Shown: positions 1-9,770, counted from the stretch's first letter. The stretch: 64,000 bases of DNA from Terrabacter sp. MAHUQ-38 (GCF_014518425.1 NZ_JACVCU010000001.1:558001-622000), one strand, 5' to 3'. Numbers and translations: made by a program. The notes: generated from the letters alone by a model not told the origin.

Positions 1-614
1 GCGACGCGTTCGCGCTCCGCGACGAGGGCGAACTCACGTGACATCGACTCGTACTGCTGCCCCCGGTCGGTCATGAGCCGGATGCCCGCGGTCATCGACC
101 CGACGGCGAAGACGATGACGGCGAGGACCCAGGTGCCCTCGTCGGGGGTGACGAAGATCGCGCAGAACACCGCGAGCGCGACGCTGACGACCCCCACGGC
201 GAGCGACCACAGGACGGGCAGCGCGAACATCGCGAACGCCACGACGAACGGCAGGAAGCTGAGCGCCCCCACGTCGATGAACGGCACCGTGCCGCCCGCG
301 CACACGACGAGGGCTGCGAGGTAGGCCGCGCCCCAGCCGTGCCTCGGGGCGCAGCGCTTCTCGAGACGGTCGAGGTGCTGGGCGCCGAGGGCATAGACGA
401 GCCCGAAGACGACGACGAGGGCGAAACCCAACACTCGCAGCCACCACGCGTGCGCGCCGTCCCAGATCGCGAGCACCGGGAAGACGAGGAAGACGAGCCA
501 CACCGACTGGATGACCCAGCCGTAGCGCTCCCACGGGTTGTGGCCCGGCACCCCCTCGGGCTGAGCACCCGAGGGGGTCCGGCGCCGGCTCGTCACCGAA
601 CGGCGAGGGGTCAC
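1..614 (-). CDS. Sensor histidine kinase, N-terminal part (cut by window edge)
   Basis: A reading frame opens with GTG at 614 and runs off the left edge, giving the first 204 residues. After about 30 polar residues there are several hydrophobic segments (first at about 33-53 and 57-79, the rest to about residue 180). The visible part ends in a charged stretch, LVAERERVA, which is the usual lead-in to the HisKA_3 histidine box of NarL/DesK-type kinases. The phosphoacceptor His and the ATPase domain lie outside the window. The start overlaps the stop of the ABC permease by 4 nt, so it belongs to that exporter operon. A response regulator gene would be expected next, off the edge. The kinase call rests on topology, the lead-in motif and context. 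Confidence 0.7.
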   Translation of the reverse strand, partial: MTPRRSVTSRRRTPSGAQPEGVPGHNPWERYGWVIQSVWLVFLVFPVLAIWDGAHAWWLRVLGFALVVVFGLVYALGAQHLDRLEKRCAPRHGWGAAYLAALVVCAGGTVPFIDVGALSFLPFVVAFAMFALPVLWSLAVGVVSVALAVFCAIFVTPDEGTWVLAVIVFAVGSMTAGIRLMTDRGQQYESMSREFALVAERERV

Positions 615-1353
615 TGGCGTTCCCGCCCGCCCCGCACGAGCACCGTCGCGAGCACGCCGAAGACGAGGGCCCAGGCGACGACGTTGGCCACGGGGAGCCA
701 GAGCGGGTCCTGCGACCCGTCGGGCAGGTAGCCCTCGGTGAGCGGGTAGCGGGCCAGGGCGGCATACCCGTAGAGAGGGGTGAGCTTGGCGAAGGAGAGC
801 AGCGCGCCCGACAGCGGGATGAACAGGTTGCCGAGGAACGCGAAGATGACGAGCGTGCCGGCGGCCGCGCCCACCGCCGCCTCCGAGCGGAAGGCGGTGC
901 CGATGAGCAGGCCGTAGAGCGCGAAGACCGCAGAGCCGGCGAGCACGAGCAGCGCGCTGAGCCCCCACGCGACCACGGAGCCCATGGCCCCGGTGACGGC
1001 ACCGAGCAGGTAGGTCAGCAGGATCGGCACCGCGGCGACGGTCATGGCGATGAGGGCCTTCATGGCGATGTAGGACGAGTCGGCGAGCGGCGTGAGACCG
1101 AGCTGGCGGCCCCAGCCCTGGACCCGCTCGACCGCGGCGTTGCCGCCGATGCTCGTCGTGGCCGTGACCGCGCCGTATGCCGCCATGCTGATCATGACGT
1201 ACATGGCGACGTTGCCGTTGCCGATCGTCGCGTCCTTCGCGTCGACCGTCGAGCCGAAGATGAGGTAGAAGAACGCGGGCAGCACCGCCGTGAAGAACAT
1301 GCCAGCCCAGTCGCGCGTGATCCGGCGCATCTCGAGCAGGGTGAAGGTGGCGT

Positions 1354-1357
<4 letters not shown>
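611..1357 (-). CDS. ABC-2 type transporter permease
   Basis: A 248-residue integral membrane protein with about six hydrophobic helices and a short basic N-terminus, the topology of ABC-2 permeases (DrrB/NodJ-like). These export drugs, lipids or polysaccharides with a partner ATPase. Its ATG overlaps the stop of the upstream ATPase gene (ATGA), and the following histidine kinase gene overlaps its own stop, so all three should be translationally coupled. A two-component system beside an ABC-2 exporter often controls that exporter in response to an envelope stress or antibiotic; that role is inference here. The substrate cannot be told from sequence. Confidence 0.85.
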
Positions 1358-2400
<1,043 letters not shown>

Positions 2401-2506
2401 ACTCTGCCTGTCGCGCGGCGCCGCCCGGAGCGGCAGCCGTCACGTCGTGACCGTGACAGCTGTCATCTCCTGGGGGCGGCGCCACCCGGACGGCCAGACT
2501 GGGCCC

Positions 2507-2950
2507 ATGGCCACCTTCGAGGTCCTCATCGACTCCAGCCTGCCGGCACCGGAGGCCTGGCGCCGGCTGCTCGACCTGCGGGCGCACGGCGCGGCGATCC
2601 CGCTGACGACGGTCTCCGGTGACGTGCTCGACGCGGGCCGGCTCATCGAGGGCTCGCGGTTCGTGGCCCGGACCGGCGTCGGCCCGCTCGCGGTCGACGA
2701 CGCCATGGTCGTCGAGTCGATCGTGCCGCCGACCGTGAACTCTGCCGGTACCGTGCGAATCCGCAAGAGTGGCAATGTCGTTCGCGGCCGGATCGAGCTC
2801 CGCGTCGCGCCGGCGGCGACTGGCTGCACGGTCACGTGGTGGCAGCGCATCGGGGTGCGCGGTGTGCCCGGTCTGCTCGACCCCGTGGTGTCCCGCGTCG
2901 CGAGGGCGGCGTACGGGAAGGCACTGCGCCGGCTGCTGGCCCGCGCCTGA
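2507..2950 (+). CDS. SRPBCC-family protein
   Basis: A 147-residue protein resembling the START/Bet v 1 (SRPBCC) fold used for hydrophobic ligand binding: an N-terminal beta strand (TFEVLIDSSLPAPEAWRRLLDL), a run of alternating strands, and a long C-terminal helix (LLDPVVSRVARAAYGKALRRLLARA). I chose ATG 2507 because a -10-like CAGACT ends exactly 6 nt upstream, the leaderless arrangement seen repeatedly in this window. It is transcribed away from the exporter operon. Ligand and partner are unknown. The fold assignment is by pattern only. Confidence 0.75.
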   Translation: MATFEVLIDSSLPAPEAWRRLLDLRAHGAAIPLTTVSGDVLDAGRLIEGSRFVARTGVGPLAVDDAMVVESIVPPTVNSAGTVRIRKSGNVVRGRIELRVAPAATGCTVTWWQRIGVRGVPGLLDPVVSRVARAAYGKALRRLLARA

Positions 2951-2986
2951 CCGGAGCGGCATCCGGCCTCCCGCGGGATCCATGGC

Positions 2987-2998
2987 TAGCCTGTCTGT
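2987..2998 (+). promoter_or_regulatory. -10 box for a leaderless start
   Basis: TAGCCT at 2987-2992 followed by exactly 6 nt and then GTG 2999. No Shine-Dalgarno sequence is visible. This fits transcription starting at the start codon. Confidence 0.5.
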
Positions 2999-4180
2999 GT
3001 GCCAGTCGGTGAGGAGTCGCCCGCCGCGCGGAGTCAGGGAGCGGCACGGCAGGGTGCGGCGCTGTTCGCCCTCGCTGGGGCCCTCGGCCTGCTCGGCCTC
3101 ACGACCCGGCCCGAGCGCGGCGATGTGCTGCTCGCGGTCGCGGTCGCCGACTTCGCCGTCGCCGCCGCCTGCCTGCTCCTGCCGTGGCGACGTTGGCCCG
3201 TCAGCCGCGTCGCGTGGGTGTCGCTCGCGGCATTCGCGATCATGGGTGTGTCGACGTGGGCGTTCGGCGGCTACACCGGCGGGACGATCCCGTTCTACGT
3301 GCTGACCTTCACGTGGCTCGGCCTGCACCAGACCCCGCGGGTCATCTGGTGGGCCGCCGGGCCCGCCACGCTCTCCTATGCGCTCGGACTCGTGGCCGCC
3401 GGGGCACCGTCGGAGCAGGTCGGAGCGACCGCGGTCCTCATGCCGGTCGTCGTCGCGGTCGGGCTCGTCATCTCGAAGAAGGTCGTGGCGCTCCGCGAGC
3501 ACGAGCGCGAGCTGCGCGAGCAGGAGCAGTGGCGCGCCGCGATGGTCGCGACCCTCGCACACGACATCCGTTCCCCCCTGACCTCCATCACCGGCGCCCT
3601 CGAGATCGCGGAGGACGACCCGGCGACGTCGGCGGACACACGACCGTTCATCGCGGCCGCCGCGCGTCAGGCCGACCGGATCACCCGCCTCGCCGCCGGA
3701 CTGCTCGACCTCGAACGGGTCGAGCAGGGCAAGCTCCGGCTCAACCCCACCGAGTGGGACGTCGGCCAGCTCGCCGAGCACGTCGCCGGCCTCGTCGACC
3801 CCAGCCTCGTCACCGTGGAGGTGCCGGACGGGCTCACGGTCGTGGCCGACCGTGACCGCATGGAGCAGGTCCTCGTCAACCTGACCAACAACGCCCGTCG
3901 CCACGGTGGCGGGCGGGTCGTCATCGGGGGCCGGCGCGAGGGTACCGACGTCGTCGTGACGGTGCGCGACCACGGCCCGGGCGTACGCGACGAGGACGTA
4001 CCGCGGCTCTTCACCCGGCTGGCCCGTGGCAGCGACGGCACGGACTCGGTGGGGCTCGGGCTGTGGATCGTGCGCACGCTCACCGAGGCCCACGGCGGCT
4101 CCGTCAGCCACGAGAACGCCGATCCCGGCGCGCGCTTCCTCGTGCGCCTGCCCCACACCCTGCCGCTCGACGGCTCCTAG
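2999..4180 (+). CDS. Orphan sensor histidine kinase
   Basis: A 393-residue membrane kinase. About five hydrophobic segments fill residues 20-165, followed by a charged linker. The HisKA box LAHDIRSPLTS has its phosphoacceptor His near residue 188. The ATPase domain shows an N box (NLTNNARRHGGG) and G boxes (DHGPGVRDED, GLGLWIVRTL). There is no extracellular sensor domain, so sensing is probably within the membrane. No response regulator gene is adjacent on either side, so the partner must be encoded elsewhere. GTG 2999 is preferred because of the -10 box 6 nt upstream; its own TAG stop forms the -10 of the next gene. Confidence 0.9.
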   Translation: MPVGEESPAARSQGAARQGAALFALAGALGLLGLTTRPERGDVLLAVAVADFAVAAACLLLPWRRWPVSRVAWVSLAAFAIMGVSTWAFGGYTGGTIPFYVLTFTWLGLHQTPRVIWWAAGPATLSYALGLVAAGAPSEQVGATAVLMPVVVAVGLVISKKVVALREHERELREQEQWRAAMVATLAHDIRSPLTSITGALEIAEDDPATSADTRPFIAAAARQADRITRLAAGLLDLERVEQGKLRLNPTEWDVGQLAEHVAGLVDPSLVTVEVPDGLTVVADRDRMEQVLVNLTNNARRHGGGRVVIGGRREGTDVVVTVRDHGPGVRDEDVPRLFTRLARGSDGTDSVGLGLWIVRTLTEAHGGSVSHENADPGARFLVRLPHTLPLDGS

Positions 4181-4189
4181 GCTGGGTCC
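4178..4189 (+). promoter_or_regulatory. -10 box overlapping the upstream stop codon
   Basis: TAGGCT at 4178-4183 is followed by 6 nt and ATG 4190. The TAG stop of the histidine kinase supplies the first three bases of this -10 element, so the next gene can be transcribed independently and leaderless. Confidence 0.55.
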
Positions 4190-4882
4190 ATGCGCGTGGA
4201 CGACGTCGTGCGGATCGGCCTCGGCGGCTTCGTGCGCCCGGCGGAGGAGACGGGCACGGGCAGTCCCAGGGTCGAGCCGGTGTTCGGCTACCTCGCCCGG
4301 ACGCCGGCGGGCCTGCTGCTGCTCGACACCGGGCTCGGCGAGGCCGACGAGGAGACCGACGCGTGGTACCGGCCCCGCCGGGTGCACGTCGCCGACGCCC
4401 TGCGGTCGGTCGGTGTCGCGCTCGACGACGTCGCACTGGTCGTCAACTGCCACCTGCACTTCGACCACATCGGCGGCAACCCCGCCTTCGCCGGCCGTCC
4501 GATCCACTGCCAGCGCCGCGAGCTCGACACCGCGAGGGCGGGCGACTACACGATCCCCGAGCTGGTCGACTTCGACGGCGCCCGCTACGAGCTGCTCGAC
4601 GGCGAGGCGGAGCTCGTTCCCGGCATCCACGTGATCCCGACGCCCGGGCACGTCCACGGGCACCAGTCGGTCGTCGTCGAGTGCGAGGACGGGTCGCTCG
4701 TGCTCGCCGGCCAGGCCCACGACACCGCCTCCGGCTGGTCCGCCGACGTGCTGGCGGCGCAGGCGCCCGAGCTGGGCCACGAGCCGCCGCTGCCGACCCC
4801 GAGCCCGTGGATGGCCCGGATCCTCGAGTTCGACCCGCGGCGGGTCGTCTTCGCCCACGACGCCGCCGTGTGGGTGCCGTGA
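4190..4882 (+). CDS. Metallo-beta-lactamase-fold hydrolase
   Basis: A 230-residue metallohydrolase. The zinc-binding motif H-L-H-F-D-H is at residues 88-93, a second metal His follows in TPGHVHGHQS, and a third lies in the C-terminal part (FAHDAAVW). The size and the HxHxDH spacing resemble the AHL-lactonase/quorum-quenching and glyoxalase II-like branch of the superfamily, but substrate cannot be read from sequence. Its TGA overlaps the GTG of the next gene (GTGA), so it is probably co-translated with the SDR downstream. The two could act on the same small molecule, one opening an ester or lactone and the other oxidising an alcohol. Confidence 0.85.
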   Translation: MRVDDVVRIGLGGFVRPAEETGTGSPRVEPVFGYLARTPAGLLLLDTGLGEADEETDAWYRPRRVHVADALRSVGVALDDVALVVNCHLHFDHIGGNPAFAGRPIHCQRRELDTARAGDYTIPELVDFDGARYELLDGEAELVPGIHVIPTPGHVHGHQSVVVECEDGSLVLAGQAHDTASGWSADVLAAQAPELGHEPPLPTPSPWMARILEFDPRRVVFAHDAAVWVP

Positions 4883-5631
4883 ACCCGGGCGGCGAGCGGC
4901 CGTCGTACGTCGTGACGGGCGGCGCGCAGGGCGTCGGGCGCGCGATCGTCGACCGGCTCGCGCGGGAGGGCAACGTCGTCGTGCTCGACGTGGCCACCGC
5001 TCTCGACGGCAGGCCCGAGCGGGTGGAGCTCGTCACCGGCGACGCCTCCGACCCGCGCGACGCAGCGGCCGCCGCCGAGACCGCCGAACGGCAGGGCCCA
5101 CTCGCCGGGTGGGTCAACAACGCGGCCGTCTTCCGCGACGCGAACCTCCGGTCGTCCACGTCCACCGAGGTGCTCGACCTCGTCGTGGCCAACCTCGGCC
5201 TCGCGGTCACGGGCTGCCACGCGGCCGTGAACCACTACCTCGCGCACGGACGAGCCGGCGCGATCGTCAACGTGTCGTCGCACCAGGCGCTGCGCCCGGT
5301 GCGCGGTGCGCTGCCGTACGCCACGGCCAAGGCCGCCGTCGAGGGGCTGACGAGGGCAGTCGCCGTCGACCACGGGCCGGACGGCATACGCACGAACGCC
5401 GTGGCGCTGGGCTCCATCGCGACGGCCCGCTACGAGGCACACCTCCGCGAGCACCCGGACGCGGGGGCGGAGATGGCGCGGCTGCACCCGCTCGGCCGGA
5501 TCGGCACGCCGGAGGAGGTCGCCGAGGTCGTGGCGTTCCTCCTGTCACCGGCTGCCGGGTTCGTCAACGGTGCGGTGCTGCCCGTCGACGGTGGGCGGGC
5601 CGTCAACGGGCCCGACCCCGAGGCCGTCTAG
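4879..5631 (+). CDS. SDR-family oxidoreductase
   Basis: A 250-residue classical short-chain dehydrogenase/reductase. The cofactor motif TGGAQGVG is at residues 13-20, NNAA marks the Rossmann core, and the catalytic set is Ser133/134 with YATAK (Tyr147, Lys151). The C-terminus is of the FabG/glucose dehydrogenase type (GAVLPVDGG). The first residues of the usual SDR lead are present, so it is full length. GTG 4879 overlaps the stop of the hydrolase gene. A striking rare codon, ATA for Ile in DGIR, falls exactly on a GGCATAC word. Substrate unknown. Confidence 0.9.
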   Translation: MNPGGERPSYVVTGGAQGVGRAIVDRLAREGNVVVLDVATALDGRPERVELVTGDASDPRDAAAAAETAERQGPLAGWVNNAAVFRDANLRSSTSTEVLDLVVANLGLAVTGCHAAVNHYLAHGRAGAIVNVSSHQALRPVRGALPYATAKAAVEGLTRAVAVDHGPDGIRTNAVALGSIATARYEAHLREHPDAGAEMARLHPLGRIGTPEEVAEVVAFLLSPAAGFVNGAVLPVDGGRAVNGPDPEAV

Positions 5632-5643
5632 GCCCGGGATCCC

Positions 5644-6660
5644 TCAGCGCCAGCCCAGCCCTGGCGCGACGTGCGTGAGCACGCTCTCGATGACGTGGGC
5701 GTTGTAGTCGACACCGAGCTGGTTCGGCACGGTGAGCAGCAGCGTGTCGGCGGCCGCGATCGCCTCGTCCTCGGCGAGGTCGCGGAGGAGCTGGTCGGGC
5801 TCACCGGCATACGTCTTGCCGAAGCGCGCGGTGCCGCCGTCGATGATGCCGACCTGGTCCTGGCTGGCCGCCTCGCGGCCGAAGTAGGCGTGGTCGACGT
5901 CCGTGACGATGGGGAAGACGCTGCGGCTCACCGATACCCGGGGCTCGCGCTCGTGGCCGGCCGCGCGCCACGCGTCGCGGAAGCGCTGGATCTGCTCGGC
6001 CTGAAGCTGGTGCAAGGGCACGCCCGTGTCCTCGGTGAGCAGCGTCGAGCTCATGAGGTTCATCCCCTGCGCCGCGGTCCACTCAGCCGTCGCGCGGCTG
6101 CCTGCACCCCACCAGATGCGCTCGCGCAGGCCGGGCGAGTGCGGTTCGACGCGGAGCAGGCCGGGCGGGTTGGGGAACATCGGGCGCGGGTTCGGCTCGG
6201 CGAAACCCTTGCCGGAGAGGACGTCGAGGAACGCCTGAGTGTGCTCGCGCGCCATCGCGGCGTGGTCGCCGTCCGCCGGCTCGAAGCCGAAGTACCGGAA
6301 GCCGTCGACGACCTGCTCGGGTGACCCGCGGCTGATGCCGAGCTGCAGCCGTCCGCCCGAGATGAGGTCAGCGGCGCCGGCGTCCTCCGCCATGTAGAGC
6401 GGGTTCTCGTAGCGCATGTCGATGACGCCGGTGCCGATCTCGATCCGGCTCGTGCGCGCCCCGACGGCGGCCAGCAGCGGGAAGGGTGACGCGAGCTGCC
6501 GCGCGAAGTGGTGCACGCGGAAGTAGGCACCGTCGGCGCCCAGCTCCTCGGCCGCGACGGCGAGGTCGATCGACTGGAGCAGCGCATCGGACGCGGACCG
6601 CGTCTGCGAGTGCGGCGAGGGGTTCCAGTGCCCGAACGAGAGGAAGCCGATGTTCTTCAC
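5644..6660 (-). CDS. Luciferase-like (LLM) flavin-dependent oxidoreductase
   Basis: A 338-residue member of the bacterial luciferase-like family, which uses reduced FMN or F420 to oxidise small organic substrates. Typical marks are the N-terminal strand GFLSFGHW, the core ELGADGAYFRVHHF, the substrate/flavin segment IEIGTGVIDMRYENPLYMAEDA, and GGRLQLGISRGSPEQV. I place the start at GTG 6660 because the family begins at this strand; the frame upstream is open for another 49 codons but looks noncoding. It converges with the SDR gene, with a 12-bp gap. No cofactor-specific residue decides between FMN and F420. Confidence 0.88.
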   Translation of the reverse strand: MKNIGFLSFGHWNPSPHSQTRSASDALLQSIDLAVAAEELGADGAYFRVHHFARQLASPFPLLAAVGARTSRIEIGTGVIDMRYENPLYMAEDAGAADLISGGRLQLGISRGSPEQVVDGFRYFGFEPADGDHAAMAREHTQAFLDVLSGKGFAEPNPRPMFPNPPGLLRVEPHSPGLRERIWWGAGSRATAEWTAAQGMNLMSSTLLTEDTGVPLHQLQAEQIQRFRDAWRAAGHEREPRVSVSRSVFPIVTDVDHAYFGREAASQDQVGIIDGGTARFGKTYAGEPDQLLRDLAEDEAIAAADTLLLTVPNQLGVDYNAHVIESVLTHVAPGLGWR

Positions 6661-6754
6661 GTGGCGTGCAACAACGCGGGTGTCCGCACCCTTCCCGGGC
6701 CCTGGGTCGGCGCTCCGGACAATCCGCCCGGCCCGTCGGCACCGAACGCCGGAC

Positions 6755-8335
6755 ATGACGCGCCTACGACCTGCCCTGAGCGGGATCCTCGCCGCGGTCG
6801 CCGGCATCGCTGCCGGTCACCTCGTCGCCGGCTTCCTCGCGCCGGCCTCGTCGCCGGTGCTCGCCATCGGCTCGACGGTGATCGACCTGACGCCGACGCC
6901 GGTCAAGGAGTGGGCGATCGCGACCTTCGGGAACGCCGACAAGGCGATCCTGCAGGCCTCGGTGCTCGTCGTGACGCTGACTCTCGCGGCTGGGGCGGGC
7001 CTGCTCGCCCGCCGCCGGCTCCCGCTCGCGATCGGCTTCATCGTGCTGCTGACCGGCCTCGCCGGAGTCGCCGCGCTGCTGCGGCCGACCGCAGGCGTGG
7101 TGGACGCGTTCCCGGCCCTCGCTGCCATGGCCCTCGGCGTCGCCACCCTCGTCTGGCTCGCGCGCTCCGCGCGTGCCGCGACGGGCGACGCACCGACGGA
7201 GGCCGCCAGGCGGCGCGACGTGACGACCGGTCCACGCGGCTCTCTCATGACGAACGCCACCGACCCCGCCACACGAGCCGCCACCGGCCGGCGCCGTTTC
7301 CTCGGCGGCGCCCTCGGCGTCACCGTGCTCTCGGTGCTCGCCGCCGGCGGCGGCCAGCTGCGCAGCAGCGCCCAGGCCGCGAAGAGGATCGTGCTCCCGC
7401 AGGCCGCCGACCCCGCGAAGGCCCTGCCCAGGGGGCTCGAGGCCACCGTCCCCGGCATCTCGCCCCTGCGCACGCCGACCAACACCTTCTACCGCGTCGA
7501 CACGAACCTCGTCGTGCCCACGGTCGACGTCGACGCCTGGACCCTCGAAGTCGGCGGCATGGTCGAGACGCCGTTCAGCGTGACCTTCGCCGAGCTCGCC
7601 GCCACGCCGCTCATCGAGCGCGACATCACGATGACGTGTGTCTCCAACGAGGTCGGCGGCGGCTACGTCGGCGCGGCCCGATGGCTCGGCGTGCGCCTCA
7701 CCGACGTCCTCGACCGCGCGGGAACGACGGGCAGACCCGACCAGCTGCTCAGCACCGCCGTCGACGGCTTCACGATCAGCACGCCGCTCGACGTCCTCCG
7801 CGACGGACGGGACGCGATGATCGCCATCGGCATGAACGGCGCCCAGCTCTCTGACGTCCACGGCTTCCCGGCCCGCCTCGTCACGCCGGGGCTCTACGGC
7901 TTCGTCGGCGCGACGAAGTGGCTGGCGAAGCTGACCCTGACCACGTATGCCGCCGACCAGGCGTACTGGACCAGGCGCCAGTGGGCGACGGACGCTCCCA
8001 TCAAGACGAGCGCGCGCATCGACACCCCCGCGCCCCTCTCGACGGTCCGGGCGGGCACGGTCGCCATTGGCGGCGTGGCCTGGGCCCAGCACCGCGGTGT
8101 GGGCAGGGTCGAGGTCCGCATCGACGACGGCCCTTGGCAGGAGACCAGGCTCGGCCCCGACGTCGGCATCGACTACTGGCGCCAGTGGTACCTCGCCTGG
8201 GAGGCGAAGCCCGGCCTGCACCGACTCGCCGTCCGCGCCACGGACCTGCAGGGCGGGCTCCAGATCACCGAACGAGCCACTCCCTTTCCCGACGGGTCGA
8301 GCGGGATCCAGGAGGTGGTGGTGACCGTCGCGTGA
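6755..8335 (+). CDS. Membrane-anchored sulfite-oxidase-type molybdopterin enzyme
   Basis: A 526-residue protein. The first 150 residues carry four or so membrane helices. A basic linker with RRRFLGGALGVTVLSVLAAG (Tat-like, or a further anchor) follows, then the oxidoreductase molybdopterin domain. The Mo-ligand cysteine is C295 in MTCVSNEVGG. The C-terminal Ig-like dimerisation domain is recognisable (STVRAGTVAIGGVAW, then VEVRIDDGPW). The catalytic domain is expected outside the membrane. Family members oxidise sulfite or reduce oxidised sulfur or methionine; the natural substrate is not known. It precedes a fasciclin lipoprotein and SigK/RskA genes, an order met in actinobacteria, suggesting a shared envelope redox role. 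Confidence 0.88.
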   Translation: MTRLRPALSGILAAVAGIAAGHLVAGFLAPASSPVLAIGSTVIDLTPTPVKEWAIATFGNADKAILQASVLVVTLTLAAGAGLLARRRLPLAIGFIVLLTGLAGVAALLRPTAGVVDAFPALAAMALGVATLVWLARSARAATGDAPTEAARRRDVTTGPRGSLMTNATDPATRAATGRRRFLGGALGVTVLSVLAAGGGQLRSSAQAAKRIVLPQAADPAKALPRGLEATVPGISPLRTPTNTFYRVDTNLVVPTVDVDAWTLEVGGMVETPFSVTFAELAATPLIERDITMTCVSNEVGGGYVGAARWLGVRLTDVLDRAGTTGRPDQLLSTAVDGFTISTPLDVLRDGRDAMIAIGMNGAQLSDVHGFPARLVTPGLYGFVGATKWLAKLTLTTYAADQAYWTRRQWATDAPIKTSARIDTPAPLSTVRAGTVAIGGVAWAQHRGVGRVEVRIDDGPWQETRLGPDVGIDYWRQWYLAWEAKPGLHRLAVRATDLQGGLQITERATPFPDGSSGIQEVVVTVA

Positions 8336-8431
8336 CAAGCAACGACGACGCTCCCGAAAAAACCTGTGCCCCAAGCCAATCCGGAGCCGTCGCGGCGCCG
8401 AACCCCTGCTGACCTCGCACCACCCAGCCAC

Positions 8432-8445
8432 AAGGAGTGACTGAC
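8432..8445 (+). promoter_or_regulatory. Strong ribosome binding site
   Basis: AAGGAG at 8432-8437 lies 8 nt before ATG 8446 and decides that start over an in-frame GTG at 8437. Confidence 0.7.
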
Positions 8446-9111
8446 ATGAAGACCATGAAGACCCGCACCGCCCTCGTCGCCCTCGCGATCGCCCTGCCGC
8501 TGACCCTCGCCGCCTGCGGCAGCTCGTCCGACACCTCGGCCGCTGCCGGCAGCACGCCCTCGGCCTCCAGCTCGGACGCCATGACCCCCACGCCCTCGGA
8601 GACGATGGCGTCGTCGGACGACGGCATGGCCGACCCGGCGACGCAGGTCTTCGGCGAGGCCTGCTCGGCCGTGCCGAAGGACGGCAAGGGCTCGTTCACC
8701 GGAATGGCGACCGACCCCGTCGCGACCGCTGCGAGCAACAACCAGCTGCTCTCGACCCTCGTCACCGCCGTCAAGGCCGCCGGCCTCGTCGACACCCTCA
8801 ACTCGGCGCCTGACGTCACCGTCTTCGCGCCGACCAACGACGCGTTCGCCAAGATCCCGGCCGACACGCTGAAGAAGGTCCTGGCCGACAAGCCGACCCT
8901 GACCAAGATCCTCACGAACCACGTCGTCGCGGGCACGCTGTCCCCAGACCAGCTCGCGGGCACGCACAAGACGCTCGCGGGCACCGAGCTGACGGTCGCG
9001 GGCTCGGGCGAGTCCTTCACCGTCGGCAAGGAGAAGGCCGCCGTCCTCTGCGGCAACGTCCCGACCGCCAACGCGACCGTGTACATCGTCGACTCCGTCC
9101 TGATGCCCTGA
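8446..9111 (+). CDS. Fasciclin-domain lipoprotein (MPT83/MPT70-like)
   Basis: A 221-residue exported lipoprotein. The signal peptide ends in the lipobox LAAC with Cys24 as the acylated residue. A Ser/Thr/Ala-rich linker of about 45 residues precedes one FAS1 domain, recognised by TVFAPTNDAFAKIP and TNHVVAGTLSPDQL. In Mycobacterium the homologous MPT70/MPT83 proteins are the main SigK targets, and here the gene lies just upstream of sigK-rskA. FAS1 domains act in adhesion; the precise ligand is unknown. It lies 111 bp after the molybdoenzyme gene on the same strand and may be co-transcribed with it. Confidence 0.92.
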   Translation: MKTMKTRTALVALAIALPLTLAACGSSSDTSAAAGSTPSASSSDAMTPTPSETMASSDDGMADPATQVFGEACSAVPKDGKGSFTGMATDPVATAASNNQLLSTLVTAVKAAGLVDTLNSAPDVTVFAPTNDAFAKIPADTLKKVLADKPTLTKILTNHVVAGTLSPDQLAGTHKTLAGTELTVAGSGESFTVGKEKAAVLCGNVPTANATVYIVDSVLMP

Positions 9112-9167
9112 CCGTCACCCGGCCACGGCTGACGCAGACCACGACGACGGGCGAGACAATGGACCCC

Positions 9168-9770
9168 ATGTCACGGTTCTCGGTGGTTCCCTCCGGCGAC
9201 GGGTCGCCGGAGGGAACCGCCCGCCCCGTCACGCTGGAGCAGCTGCTCCGCAGGTCGGCGACCGGGGACGAGACGGCCTTCGCCGAGCTGTACGACGCGG
9301 TCTCTCCACGGCTCTTCGGCCTCGTCCGCCGCGTCGTGCGCGACCCCGCCCAGTCCGAGGAGGTCGCGCAGGAGGTCTTTCTCGAGATCTGGCGGCACAG
9401 CGCACGGTTCGACCCCGGCAAGGGCGGCGCGCTCTCGTGGATGCTCACCATCGCCCACCGCAAGGCCGTCGACCGGGTCAGGTCCGCCGAGGCGGCCCGG
9501 CACCGCGACGAGGGCTACGGCTCGAGCAACCAGGACGTGACGCACGACTCCACCGCGGAGGCCGTCGTCGAACGGCTCGATGCGGAGCGGGTCCACCGGG
9601 CCCTGGACACCCTGACGCCCGCCCAACGCCAGGCGCTCGAGCTGGCCTACCTCTCGGGCTACACGCATACGGAGGTGGCGACCATGCTCGACCTGCCACT
9701 CGGGACAGCCAAGACGCGCATCCGTGATGGACTCATCAGACTACGAGACACGTTGGGGGTGACACGGTGA
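9168..9770 (+). CDS. sigK: ECF RNA polymerase sigma factor, SigK-like
   Basis: A 200-residue ECF sigma factor. Region 2 is clear (FAELYDAVSPRLFGLVRRVV, QEVFLEIWR, ALSWMLTIAHRKAVDRVR), as is region 4 with its helix-turn-helix (LTPAQRQALELAYLSGYTHTEVA, then LPLGTAKTRIRDGL). ATG 9168 is preferred to ATG 9159 because -10-like GACAAT ends 7 nt before it. Its stop overlaps the GTG of the anti-sigma gene, the usual coupled arrangement. The first 17 codons contain a perfect 15-bp inverted repeat, described separately. SigK assignment rests on the RskA-type partner and the fasciclin neighbour. Confidence 0.88.
   Translation: MSRFSVVPSGDGSPEGTARPVTLEQLLRRSATGDETAFAELYDAVSPRLFGLVRRVVRDPAQSEEVAQEVFLEIWRHSARFDPGKGGALSWMLTIAHRKAVDRVRSAEAARHRDEGYGSSNQDVTHDSTAEAVVERLDAERVHRALDTLTPAQRQALELAYLSGYTHTEVATMLDLPLGTAKTRIRDGLIRLRDTLGVTR
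9185..9218 (+). promoter_or_regulatory. Perfect 15-bp hairpin in the 5' coding region of the sigma factor gene
   Basis: GGTTCCCTCCGGCGA at 9185-9199 and its exact reverse complement at 9204-9218 flank a 4-nt loop (CGGG). A G-U pair and two G-C pairs extend the stem to 18 bp outward. It starts 17 nt after the A of ATG 9168 and sits inside codons 6-17, before the conserved sigma domains. This could sequester the translation start region of a leaderless mRNA or act as an attenuator. Function is inference; the repeat itself is seen directly. Confidence 0.8.

Noticed and set aside
6764-8431. A 555-codon minus-strand open frame opposite the molybdoenzyme gene
   Set aside because: The plus-strand protein has a clear Mo-cofactor domain and Cys ligand; the antisense product has no recognisable motif.
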